NCBI RefSeq assembly: GCF_022899935.1
Contig: NZ_JALJCJ010000002.1
Coordinates: forward strand, 558,001 to 622,000
DNA: 64,000 nt
Origin: Shinella curvata
GTDB taxonomy: Bacteria; Pseudomonadota; Alphaproteobacteria; Rhizobiales; Rhizobiaceae
Direction of reading: 5' to 3'
The translations under genes and the position numbers were made by a program. Positions 24,593 to 32,518 of this stretch are shown here, one piece after another. Each line of letters begins with the position of its first letter. Position 1 is the stretch's first letter. Under the pieces are notes generated by a model that saw only the letters and a program-made list of their open reading frames with translations, did no database searches and was not told where the DNA came from.

Positions 24593-25061
24593 TCTCTTCC
24601 TCCTCCAGAGTGAGAAGGGAAGAATATCTTACGCAAACGTAAAGGTAAATATGTGCGGGCATCGGATTCGCGGGCGTTTTCCAGGCCCCGGAGGGGCGGA
24701 AAACGCGGATGTTAAAAACCGGCACCGTTTTGCGTGGTTAGCGAAAGGTTGAAATCGCCGGTTGAACAATCCGTAAATTTTAACACAAATCCCGCCGTTT
24801 CCAGCGGGTCTGATGTTTAACGAAAATCCAATTTTACCAAGCGTTTGGATTTTGTTCGTCTCAAATTAATCATGCATTTTAAGCGCATTTTGAAAGCCCC
24901 GCGGCATAGTGGAGCCATAAGACGAGCACGGAACAACCGGCCGGCAAAACTCTGAAGGAAGACCAAAGCCGCACAAGACGGCAGGCGCCGGAAGAGGCCC
25001 GAAAGGGCAGGTAAAACAGGACACTAAAGCAGTAAACCAGGTCAGACAGGGACTAACGAAA
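24593..25061. promoter_or_regulatory. AT-rich intergenic region and long leader of Sel1 mini-gene
   Basis: 469 nt without a gene. 24760-24890 is AT-rich for this genome and holds an inverted repeat AAAATCCAA (24824-24832) with TTGGATTTT (24845-24853), plus a CCCGC/GCGGG hairpin near 24790-24809. From about 24910 the plus strand is purine-rich and could be an untranslated leader of the gene at 25062. Confidence 0.45.
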
Positions 25062-25331
25062 ATGGCACGCTTTGACTTTCAGAATACCGAAACGGCCGCC
25101 ATGACGGGCGGCGAAAACCGCGCTGAAATCTTCTGCGACATGGGCCTCATGTATGCGACCGGCCGCGGCTGCGACGTCGATGTGATCCAAGCCCACAAAT
25201 GGCTCAATATCGCTGCCATCAAGGGTTGTGACCGCGCCGCAGAACTGCGCGCCGACCTTGCCGCAACAATGAGCAAGACCGACATCGCTCTGGCGCTGCG
25301 CGCCGCTCGCGAGTGGATGACGGTTCACTGA
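25062..25331 (+). CDS. Single-Sel1-repeat mini-protein, 89 aa
   Basis: Small soluble protein with one Sel1-like (TPR-related) repeat: FCDMGLMYATGRGCDVDVIQAHKWLNIAAIKGC at about 25-57. No signal peptide. Small Sel1 proteins of this kind occur in Rhizobiales, without known function. ATG 25062 lies 14 nt after AGGG. Long AT-rich upstream region and possible leader. Confidence 0.8.
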   Translation: MARFDFQNTETAAMTGGENRAEIFCDMGLMYATGRGCDVDVIQAHKWLNIAAIKGCDRAAELRADLAATMSKTDIALALRAAREWMTVH

Positions 25332-25432
25332 GACAAGCCGGCTGGCGCCGGCGGCAAGAAAAGCATCACGACCAGCGGACGATAAACGGCGCTAGAACCG
25401 GATCCGTCCGCAGGCCAAAGAGGCTCTGCCGC

Positions 25433-26545
25433 TCAAGCCAGCCGCTTCAAAACCAGCGGCAAGGCTTCCTCCAGCAACGCCATATCGTTTTCCGGCCCGA
25501 CGCTGATGCGGATGCATCGGTTGAGGGGGGCAACGCCCGGCATGCGAATGAAGACGCCATGTTCCATCAATCCATCGACAATGGCCCTGGCGTGGGTGCC
25601 GTCGCGGCCGCAATCGATGGTAACGAAATTGGTGGCGGAGGCGAGGGGAAGAAGACCGTTGGACTGTGCGATCCGCGAGATGCGCTCGCGGGACGCGCCG
25701 ATGCTGGCAATGACTTCTGCCAGATAGGCCTGGTCTTTCAGTGCGGCGAGTGCCGCCTGAACCGAAATCCGGGCCATGCCGAAATGATTTCGGATCTTGT
25801 CGAAGGCCTGCGTATTGCCGAGCGTGCCGATCGCATAGCCGATCCGCGCGCCGGCAAGGCCGTAGGCCTTCGAGAATGTGCGCATGCGTAGGATGTTCGG
25901 CTGGCCGATCAGCGCCGAGATGGACGGGATCGTGCCCTCAGGCGCCGTTTCGCCATAGGCCTCGTCGAGGATGAGCAGCGTCGTCTCCGGCAGCGCGCGG
26001 GCGAAGGTCACCACGCTATCGGCATCCCACCAGCTTCCCATCGGATTGTCGGGATTGGCGAAATAGACGAGCGGCGCGTTTTCGCGCTTCACCGCCTCCA
26101 GCAGGCCGTCCAGATGCTCCTTGTCGCCCGCATAGGGCACCGTCACCAGCCGGCCGCCAAATCCGTTCACATGATAGTTGAAGGTCGGATAGCCGCCGAG
26201 CGAGGTCACGACCGGCGTGCCGGGCTCTATGACCAGCCGGGCGATCTCGCCGAGTAGCCCGTCGATGCCGCCGCCGACGGCGATATTCTCGCGTGAAATA
26301 CCGTGATGCAGCGCCAACGCTTCGCGTAGCTCAAAATTCTCCGGATCACTGTACATCCAGGTCGTTTCGGCCGCCCCTCGCATCGCCTCCAGCACGGAGG
26401 GCGCCGGGCCGAAGCCGCTTTCATTCGCGCCAATGCGGGCTTTGACCACAAGGCCCCGGTTGCGCTCGATGGCCTCCGGCCCGACGAAGGGCACGGTGGC
26501 GGGCAGGGTCTGGGAGAGGGCGGTGAAGCGGGAGAATGCGGACAT
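25433..26545 (-). CDS. Histidinol-phosphate aminotransferase-like PLP enzyme
   Basis: Class-I/II fold aminotransferase of 370 aa. ANESGFGPAPSV near 39-50, YFANPDNPMGSWWDAD near 163 and the PLP Lys in RMRTFSKAYGLAGARIGYAIG near 220-240 resemble HisC. Divergent enough to be a paralogue that acts on aromatic or other amino acids rather than on histidinol phosphate; no his genes are near. ATG 26545 chosen; longer frames upstream lack homology. Confidence 0.86.
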   Translation of the reverse strand: MSAFSRFTALSQTLPATVPFVGPEAIERNRGLVVKARIGANESGFGPAPSVLEAMRGAAETTWMYSDPENFELREALALHHGISRENIAVGGGIDGLLGEIARLVIEPGTPVVTSLGGYPTFNYHVNGFGGRLVTVPYAGDKEHLDGLLEAVKRENAPLVYFANPDNPMGSWWDADSVVTFARALPETTLLILDEAYGETAPEGTIPSISALIGQPNILRMRTFSKAYGLAGARIGYAIGTLGNTQAFDKIRNHFGMARISVQAALAALKDQAYLAEVIASIGASRERISRIAQSNGLLPLASATNFVTIDCGRDGTHARAIVDGLMEHGVFIRMPGVAPLNRCIRISVGPENDMALLEEALPLVLKRLA

Positions 26546-26589
26546 GAGGCGCCTGACAATCGATGAACGGACGGAAGCTTGCCGGCGTG

Positions 26590-26623
26590 CAAAATGCCCG
26601 CCGGAATCGCTTTCCGGCGGGCA
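26590..26623 (-). terminator. Terminator downstream of PilZ gene
   Basis: 12-bp stem TGCCCGCCGGAA/TTCCGGCGGGCA with a 5-nt loop; on the minus strand it is followed by TTTTG. Lies between the PilZ stop and the aminotransferase start. Confidence 0.75.
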
Positions 26624-26654
26624 CCCTAACCAATAAAGTGCGGCGTTGGAACGC

Positions 26655-27083
26655 TCAGCTGAGCGCCGAGCCGATACCGCCTCTTTCGACGCCCACCATG
26701 TAGCGCCGCTCGTCCTTCTTGGGTTTGGCTGTGCCGCCCCCGGTGAAGTAATCGGCGCGCACGATGGTGTGCAGCAGCTCCTCGTCGATTTCCTTGATGA
26801 ACTGTACGCCGATACGATTGTCGTTGCGGTAGACCTCTGCACAGCCGATACGCGAGGCGACGCCGACGATCGAGAGGTAATAGTGTAGCGGCAGGCCGAT
26901 CGTGGTGGTGACATTGAAGCTCGCGCCGCCCTGCGAGATGTCGACCAGCTTGCAGCTGCGCATCTTTGGCGCGGCCAGGTCGAAACCGACGGTCATGAGC
27001 ATGCCCTGCCGGTTGACGGCAAAACGCTCCCATTTGCGTTCGTAAAGTCCTGCGGCTGACCGCGGATCGGCACCGATGCTCAT
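26655..27083 (-). CDS. PilZ domain protein
   Basis: 142-aa single-domain PilZ protein, likely a cyclic-di-GMP receptor. RKWER near residues 16-20 provides the RxxxR motif and DISQGGASF near 48-56 the D-x-S-x-x-G motif. ATG 27083 is chosen because GGGAG lies 7 nt upstream; a GTG six bases earlier is possible. Followed on the same strand by a terminator. Partner of a second PilZ gene 130 nt upstream. Confidence 0.88.
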   Translation of the reverse strand: MSIGADPRSAAGLYERKWERFAVNRQGMLMTVGFDLAAPKMRSCKLVDISQGGASFNVTTTIGLPLHYYLSIVGVASRIGCAEVYRNDNRIGVQFIKEIDEELLHTIVRADYFTGGGTAKPKKDERRYMVGVERGGIGSALS

Positions 27084-27212
27084 TGCCACACTCCCGATGG
27101 GGGGACGTCATGTCCGAACGATATTACGGGGGAGCTTCGCAGGTGAGTGTTTTGTTTCGTTAAAACAAATATTTAAAAGTTTAGCGGCCTGCTTTTTTGT
27201 GGGACTGGCGCT

Positions 27213-27569
27213 TCAGGCGTCGTGCGTCTCGCCCTGCCGGCCGAGCACCATGTTGAGAAAGTCGACATCGAGGAACATGTTGAAACGCACCACCAGTTCC
27301 TCGCCATCGCGCTTGTATTCCGTGCAGGGGATCTCGTCGCGGATGCCGTGGATTTCCAGATAGAAATTCTCCGGCAAAGTCAGCGTTTTGTTGATGGAAA
27401 GCACCGCCCCGGCGCTGGAAATGCTGCGGATGAGGCAGGTGTAGCGTAGCGCCGTGCTGAGATGGTGGCCGATGGGGGTAATAAAGCCGGGCCTGTCGAG
27501 GCGATACTGGACGAAGCTGCGTTTGGGGTGACGCAGGTGAAGCTGCTCGTGCATGTGGTCGAGGGGCAT
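27213..27569 (-). CDS. PilZ-like protein, degenerate binding motif
   Basis: 118-aa protein with PilZ-type strand pattern. The N-terminal arginine region reads KRSFVQYRLDR and the second motif is RSISSAGAVL, so the usual Asp/Asn before xSxxG is Arg. Cyclic-di-GMP binding may be altered or lost. It may act as a partner of the neighbouring canonical PilZ protein. Start ATG 27569. Confidence 0.75.
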   Translation of the reverse strand: MPLDHMHEQLHLRHPKRSFVQYRLDRPGFITPIGHHLSTALRYTCLIRSISSAGAVLSINKTLTLPENFYLEIHGIRDEIPCTEYKRDGEELVVRFNMFLDVDFLNMVLGRQGETHDA

Positions 27570-27710
27570 GGCGCCCTCCGCTGCTGTTTCCGGATAGCGA
27601 GTGTATCGAAACGGGATGGATAAAACGTGAAAACGGCCGCTCGTGTTTTAACGAGCGACCGTCAGATGGTTCGGTCAGGCCTGGTCTTCACTTCTTCGCC
27701 CACCGGTCTC

Positions 27711-27810
27711 TCCTCCGTCATGGTCGGCCCTCGGGTTGAACCCGAGGATGACCCGACCATCCACGCTCCGGGCGCGGCGGTGGATCCTCGGCTCAAGGCC
27801 GAGGATGACT
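27711..27810. repeat. RIME-like palindromic repeat, copy B (diverged)
   Basis: Left half TCCTCCGTCATGGTCGG..., right half ending GGATCCTCGGCTCAAGGCCGAGGATGAC. The arms no longer match each other perfectly, unlike the three other copies. Lies between glutaryl-CoA dehydrogenase and the PilZ gene. Confidence 0.7.
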
Positions 27811-27850
27811 TCGGTGGGTGGGGCTACCGGCAGCGGAAAGGCCCAGCCTT

Positions 27851-29074
27851 TTACTGGAACGCCTGAAGGCCCGTCTGCGCGCGGCCGAGGATTAGTGCGT
27901 GGATGTCGTGCGTGCCTTCGTAGGTGTTGACGGCTTCGAGGTTCATGACGTGGCGAATGACGCCATACTCGTCCGAAACGCCGTTGCCGCCGTGCATGTC
28001 GCGCGACACGCGAGCGATGTCGAGCGCCTTGCCGCAGTTGTTGCGCTTCATCAGCGAGATGAGCTCGGCCGGCGCGCGGTGTTCGTCGAACAGGCGGCCG
28101 AGGCGAAGCGCGCCCTGCAGGCCGAGCGAAATCTCGGTCTCCATGTCGGCGAGCTTTTTCTGGATGAGCTGGGTGGCGGCGAGCGGTTTGCCGAACTGCT
28201 TGCGGTCCATCGTGTACTGGCGGGCAGCGTGCCAGCAGAATTCGGCGGCACCCATGGCGCCCCAGGCGATGCCGTAGCGGGCGCGGTTGAGGCAACCGAA
28301 CGGACCGGCAAGGCCAGCCACTTCCGGCAGCAGGTTCTCATCGGGAACGAACACGTCCTGCATCATGATCATGCCGGTGACGGAGGCACGTAGCGAGAAC
28401 TTGCCCTCGATCTTCGGCGTCTCGAAGCCCTTCATGCCGCGTTCCAGCACAAAACCCTTGATCTTGTTGTCATGCGCGTCGGACTTAGCCCAGACGACGG
28501 CGACATCGGCGATCGGCGAATTGGTGATCCAGTTCTTGGCGCCCGAGATCAGGTAGCCGCCGTCGACCTTCTTGGCGCGGGTGATCATCGAGGAGGGGTC
28601 CGAGCCGTGGTCCGGCTCGGTCAGGCCGAAGCAGCCGACCCATTCACCGGAGGCGAGCTTGGGCAGGTACTTCTTGCGGGTCTCTTCCGTGCCATAGGCG
28701 AAGATCGGGTGCATGACGAGCGACGACTGCACGGACATGGCCGAGCGGTAGCCGGAATCGACGCGCTCGACTTCGCGGGCGACGAGGCCGTAGGAGACGT
28801 AGTTGGCGCCCACGCCGCCGTATTCCTCCGGCACGGTGGGGCCGAGCAGGCCGAGTTCACCCATCTCGCTCATGATCTCGCGGTGGAAGATTTCGTGGCG
28901 GTTGGCTTCGGTGACGCGCGAGGCGAGCTTGTCCTGGCAATAGGCACGGGCCGTATCGCGGATCATGCGCTCTTCGTCGGTCAGCTGGTCTTCGAGCAGA
29001 AAGGGATCGGCCCAGTCGAAAGGTGCCATCTTGGCGCGCGCCTGTTCCGGGGTGGCGCTGTGGTGCTCGCTCAT
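27851..29074 (-). CDS. gcdH: Glutaryl-CoA dehydrogenase-like acyl-CoA dehydrogenase
   Basis: FAD enzyme oxidising (and for true GCDH decarboxylating) glutaryl-CoA to crotonyl-CoA, passing electrons to ETF. 407 aa. [17 protein letters not shown] near 145-161 (FAD-binding), [17 protein letters not shown], and catalytic Glu in [17 protein letters not shown] near 385-400 match GCDH closely. ATG 29074 follows AGGAGGATCCCC. Works with the ETF-QO at 6969-8633. Symbol from similarity; substrate range not provable here. Confidence 0.9.
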   Translation of the reverse strand: MSEHHSATPEQARAKMAPFDWADPFLLEDQLTDEERMIRDTARAYCQDKLASRVTEANRHEIFHREIMSEMGELGLLGPTVPEEYGGVGANYVSYGLVAREVERVDSGYRSAMSVQSSLVMHPIFAYGTEETRKKYLPKLASGEWVGCFGLTEPDHGSDPSSMITRAKKVDGGYLISGAKNWITNSPIADVAVVWAKSDAHDNKIKGFVLERGMKGFETPKIEGKFSLRASVTGMIMMQDVFVPDENLLPEVAGLAGPFGCLNRARYGIAWGAMGAAEFCWHAARQYTMDRKQFGKPLAATQLIQKKLADMETEISLGLQGALRLGRLFDEHRAPAELISLMKRNNCGKALDIARVSRDMHGGNGVSDEYGVIRHVMNLEAVNTYEGTHDIHALILGRAQTGLQAFQ

Positions 29075-29303
29075 GGGGATCCTCCTGTCGCGGTTCTGTC
29101 GTTGCAGAAGTGCTACATCAGCTTGGTTCTCTCCGAAAGGGCGGGAACGAAATGGGCGGGCCGACACTTTGGCTATTTATGAATGCCCTCATGAATCCGC
29201 AGAATGAGCCATCCCCCGCATTTTGCCGCCTTTGCCTTGATCCTGCCGTTCCCGGTGAGCAAGTAATCTGACGATGAGCAATTCCACGAAAGAGAGGCCG
29301 AGC

Positions 29304-30332
29304 ATGCGCGATCGCTTCAAGCGGTCGGTCGAGCGATTGGTGCCGGCCGAAACACGGCTGGGAGATCTGTTCTGGCCGTTCCACCGCAACACAGAGCGCA
29401 AGGCGCCTGCCTCCCGGCGTCGCGCCGCCGAGGGCACGCCTCTCGTCGAAGTCACCGATTTCGGCAGCAATCCGGGCTGTCTGCGCATGTTCATGCACAT
29501 TCCCGAAGGCCTGCCCGCCGGGCGGCCGCTTGTTCTGGTGCTGCATGGCTGCCAGCAGGATGCCGCCGGTTACGACCGCGCGGCCGGCTGGACGTCGCTT
29601 GCCGAGGAGCGCGGTTTCGCCGTCGTCTATGCCCAGCAGCGCGAGGCGAACAATCCGCGGCTCTGCTTCACCTGGTTTCGCCCGAGCGAGGTGACGCGCG
29701 ACCGCGGCGAGACGATGTCGATCCGCCAGATGGTGGCGCATGCGGCCGGGCAGGCGGGAAGCGATGCCGAACGCATCTATGTCACCGGCCTCTCCGCAGG
29801 CGGCGCGATGACCGCCGCGATGCTCGCCAACTACCCCGCGCTCTTCGCCGGCGGAGCCATCATCGCAGGCCTGCCCTTCGGCGCGGCACGTGATGCCACC
29901 CGTGCCTTTGACGCTATGGCAGCCGCACCGGAGCGCACGCCCCGCAAATGGTCCGATCTCGTACGCGACGTTTCCCCGCGTATCGCGCGAAAACCCGCAA
30001 TCTCCATCTGGCACGGCACCGCCGATGCGACCGTCGCCCTGTCCAACGGCGAGGCGCTGGTCGAGCAATGGCGCGACCTTTATCGCCTGCCGAAGGATGC
30101 TTTCGTCGAAAAAAAGCTGAAAGGCCGGCGTACCCGAATCTGGCCCGACAAGGACGGCAAGCCGCTCGTCACCTTCCACGCGATCGACGGCATGGGCCAC
30201 GGCACGCCGGTGCTGCCGGGCGAGGGCGGCGGTCATGCCATCTCCGCCGAGCCGTTCATGCTGGAGTTGGGATTTTCCTCGACGCTGGAGATTGCGAAGG
30301 AATGGGGGCTGGCGCGGAGGTGGAAGCGGTAA
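29304..30332 (+). CDS. PHB depolymerase family esterase
   Basis: Alpha/beta-hydrolase of the Esterase_phd group, 342 aa from ATG 29304. LVLHGCQQDAAGY near 84 (oxyanion region), nucleophile elbow VTGLSAGGAMTAA with Ser, and GMGHGTPV with the catalytic His near 305. Known members cleave short PHB or other esters. Start 29304 has GAGG 6 nt upstream; an alternative ATG at 29274 (ten residues longer) lacks a ribosome site. No signal peptide is evident, so it may be intracellular. Confidence 0.88.
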   Translation: MRDRFKRSVERLVPAETRLGDLFWPFHRNTERKAPASRRRAAEGTPLVEVTDFGSNPGCLRMFMHIPEGLPAGRPLVLVLHGCQQDAAGYDRAAGWTSLAEERGFAVVYAQQREANNPRLCFTWFRPSEVTRDRGETMSIRQMVAHAAGQAGSDAERIYVTGLSAGGAMTAAMLANYPALFAGGAIIAGLPFGAARDATRAFDAMAAAPERTPRKWSDLVRDVSPRIARKPAISIWHGTADATVALSNGEALVEQWRDLYRLPKDAFVEKKLKGRRTRIWPDKDGKPLVTFHAIDGMGHGTPVLPGEGGGHAISAEPFMLELGFSSTLEIAKEWGLARRWKR

Positions 30333-30438
30333 GCGCGTATTGCGCGAGATGCTTCATAAATCGCCCGCTGGCGTGTAGCTCCATATCGCGTGCACTTAAT
30401 AGAGCATGTGAGCGTGAGAGGTTGATCGCAAACCTCTC

Positions 30439-30528
30439 CGTCGTCATCCTCGGGCTTGACCCGAGGATCCACGCGGCAAACACAGCGCGTGTGGATGGAT
30501 CCTCGGGTCAAGCCCGAGGATGACGACG
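30439..30528. repeat. RIME-like palindromic repeat, copy C
   Basis: 33-bp perfect inverted repeat: 30439-30471 and 30496-30528, with the core TCATCCTCGGGCTTGACCC-type sequence. Lies between the esterase and iolB 3' ends (convergent). Confidence 0.85.
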
Positions 30529-30590
30529 GGGGGGGTGGCGTTTACCGTGAGCCTCGGAGTGCCTGGTCGCTTGCCGAATGGCATACCCGC

Positions 30591-31385
30591 TTACCCCAGC
30601 AGCCACGCGTGCTCCTTGGCATTGTTAAATTTCCAAACGCGCTTCGGCCCGGCCATGACGTTCAGATAATAGAGGTCATAGCCGTGAATGGTGGCGCAGG
30701 GGTGATATCCCCTCGGCACCAGCGTCACGTCGCCATTCTCCACCGCCATCGCCTCGTCGAGCGAGCGGTCGTCCGTATAGACCCGCTGGAAGGCAAAGCC
30801 CTGCGGCGGGTTGAGGCGGTGATAGTAGGTCTCCTCGAGAAAACTTTCGTTCGGCAGGTCATCCCGGTCGTGTTTGTGCGAGGGATAGGACGAGGTGTTG
30901 CCGTTCGGGGTGACCACTTCCACCACGAGCAGCGAATGGGCGGAATTGTCGTCTTCCGGCATGATGTTGTGCACGTGGCGGACATTCGAGCCCTTGCCGC
31001 GGTGAAGTTCCGGATGCGTGCCGGGCGGAATGGCCTTGGCCTTGTAATCGCCGCCGCCCGGGGCCGAGCAGACGGCGAGTTCCAGATCCGTCTCCGCCGT
31101 CACCGACCAGTTGGAACCAGCCGGGACGTAGAGGGCATGCGGTGCGCCCTCGAACGGGCTCATGCGCTCGCCGAGCACGCCGAAATCCTGGCCCGAGGCC
31201 GTGGCCTTGCCCTTGCCAGAAATCCACACGAGGCAGACTTCCCGGCTTCCCGTTTCCGCCGCGACGATCTCGCCGGGCTTCATGCGGTGCACGTCGAAGC
31301 CGACATAGGTCCAGCCAGCGCTCTCAGGCGTCACATGGCTGACGCGGCCGTGGGCGCCGTTCGGTTTCACGAGCAGGTTCGGCAT
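30591..31385 (-). CDS. iolB: 5-deoxy-glucuronate isomerase
   Basis: Converts 5-deoxy-glucuronic acid to 2-deoxy-5-keto-gluconic acid in myo-inositol catabolism. 264-aa bicupin with YPSHKHDRDDLP near 168 (metal-binding His), ETYYHRLNPPQGFAFQRVYT and PRGYHPC near 227. AAAGGACC precedes ATG 31385. Last gene of the minus-strand iol operon, 36 nt after iolE. Confidence 0.96.
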   Translation of the reverse strand: MPNLLVKPNGAHGRVSHVTPESAGWTYVGFDVHRMKPGEIVAAETGSREVCLVWISGKGKATASGQDFGVLGERMSPFEGAPHALYVPAGSNWSVTAETDLELAVCSAPGGGDYKAKAIPPGTHPELHRGKGSNVRHVHNIMPEDDNSAHSLLVVEVVTPNGNTSSYPSHKHDRDDLPNESFLEETYYHRLNPPQGFAFQRVYTDDRSLDEAMAVENGDVTLVPRGYHPCATIHGYDLYYLNVMAGPKRVWKFNNAKEHAWLLG

Positions 31386-31421
31386 GGGTTTGGTCCTTTC
31401 CTTCAGGCGGTCGGGTAAGGC

Positions 31422-32339
31422 TTATCCCTTGGGAAAGCCTTCCGTTTCGACAGTATAGCCGGCTGCGGTCATCACGCGCATCAGTTCGGCATAACCGACC
31501 TCGGCCATCTTTGCCGGCGGGGCGTTGCGCGGATCCTGCTCGGCTTCCACGACGAACCAGCCTTCATAACCGTAGTCGGCAAAACGCTTGACGATCGCGC
31601 CAAAATCGAGCGAGCCGTCGCCCGGCACGGTGAAGGCGCCGAGCGCCACCGCGTCGAGGAAGGATTGCTTGGTGCGGTCGAGACCGTCAACGACCGACTG
31701 GCGGATGTCCTTCACATGCACATGGTTGATGCGGGCATGATGGTTGTCGATGGCGCGCAGCACATCGCCACCGGCAAAGGCTAGGTGCCCGGCATCGAGC
31801 AGCAGCGGAATGCCTTCGCCCGAATTCTTCATGAAGGCATCGAGTTCCGGCTCGGTCTCGACCACGGCGGCCATGTGGTGGTGGTAGGACAGCGGCATGC
31901 CCTGCTCGGCGCACCATTCGCCAAAGGCGGTGAGCTTGCGGCCATAGGCCTTCATCTCGTCATCGGAAAGACGCGGCTTGGTGGCGAGCGGCTTGGAGCG
32001 GTCACCCTGGATAGAGCGGCCGACTTCGCCATAGACGATGCAGGGCGCATTGACGGCCTTGAACAGCTCAATCATCGGGAGGATGCGGTCCTTGTTGGCC
32101 GTAAGTTCCTCGTCGACAAGCGTGCCGGAGAACCAGCCGCCGCACAGCGTCACGTCGGCGGCGCGCAGGATCGGCAGCATTTCCTGCGGGTTGCTCGGGA
32201 AGCGACGGCCCTGTTCCATGCCGGTGAAGCCGGCGGTGCGCGACTGGCGCAGGCACTCCTCGAGCGAAACGTCGTCGCTGAGTTCCGGAAGGTCGTCGTT
32301 CCACCAGGCGATGGGCGACATGCCGAGTTTGGCTTTCAT
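31422..32339 (-). CDS. iolE: Myo-inosose-2 dehydratase
   Basis: Dehydrates 2-keto-myo-inositol to the 3D-trihydroxy-cyclohexanedione. 305 aa, xylose-isomerase-like TIM barrel; conserved KLGMSPIAWWNDDLPEL at the start, LLLDAGHLAFAGGD near 186, INHVHVKDI and WFVVEAEQDP. AAGGAG lies 6 nt before the ATG at 32339; the adjacent ATG at 32342 has only 3 nt spacing. Separated from iolD by a palindromic repeat. Confidence 0.95.
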   Translation of the reverse strand: MKAKLGMSPIAWWNDDLPELSDDVSLEECLRQSRTAGFTGMEQGRRFPSNPQEMLPILRAADVTLCGGWFSGTLVDEELTANKDRILPMIELFKAVNAPCIVYGEVGRSIQGDRSKPLATKPRLSDDEMKAYGRKLTAFGEWCAEQGMPLSYHHHMAAVVETEPELDAFMKNSGEGIPLLLDAGHLAFAGGDVLRAIDNHHARINHVHVKDIRQSVVDGLDRTKQSFLDAVALGAFTVPGDGSLDFGAIVKRFADYGYEGWFVVEAEQDPRNAPPAKMAEVGYAELMRVMTAAGYTVETEGFPKG

Positions 32340-32404
32340 CATAGTCTCCTTGGCGGGAAGCGGGGCTTCCCATGTCATTGTTTGTATCTCTCCCTCCCTC
32401 TCTT

Positions 32405-32493
32405 CCGTCATCCTCGGGCTTGACCCGAGGATCCACGCATCCGCACCGTCCTGTCTGTGGCATGGATCCTCGGGTCAAGCCCGAGGATGACGG
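32405..32493. repeat. RIME-like palindromic repeat, copy D, inside iol operon
   Basis: 31-bp perfect inverted repeat: 32405-32435 and 32463-32493. Sits between iolD (stop at 32519) and iolE (start at 32339) on the operon transcript, so its RNA would form a long stable hairpin there. Confidence 0.85.
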
Positions 32494-32518
32494 TGGGGAG
32501 AGGAGGGCGTTATTCGTC

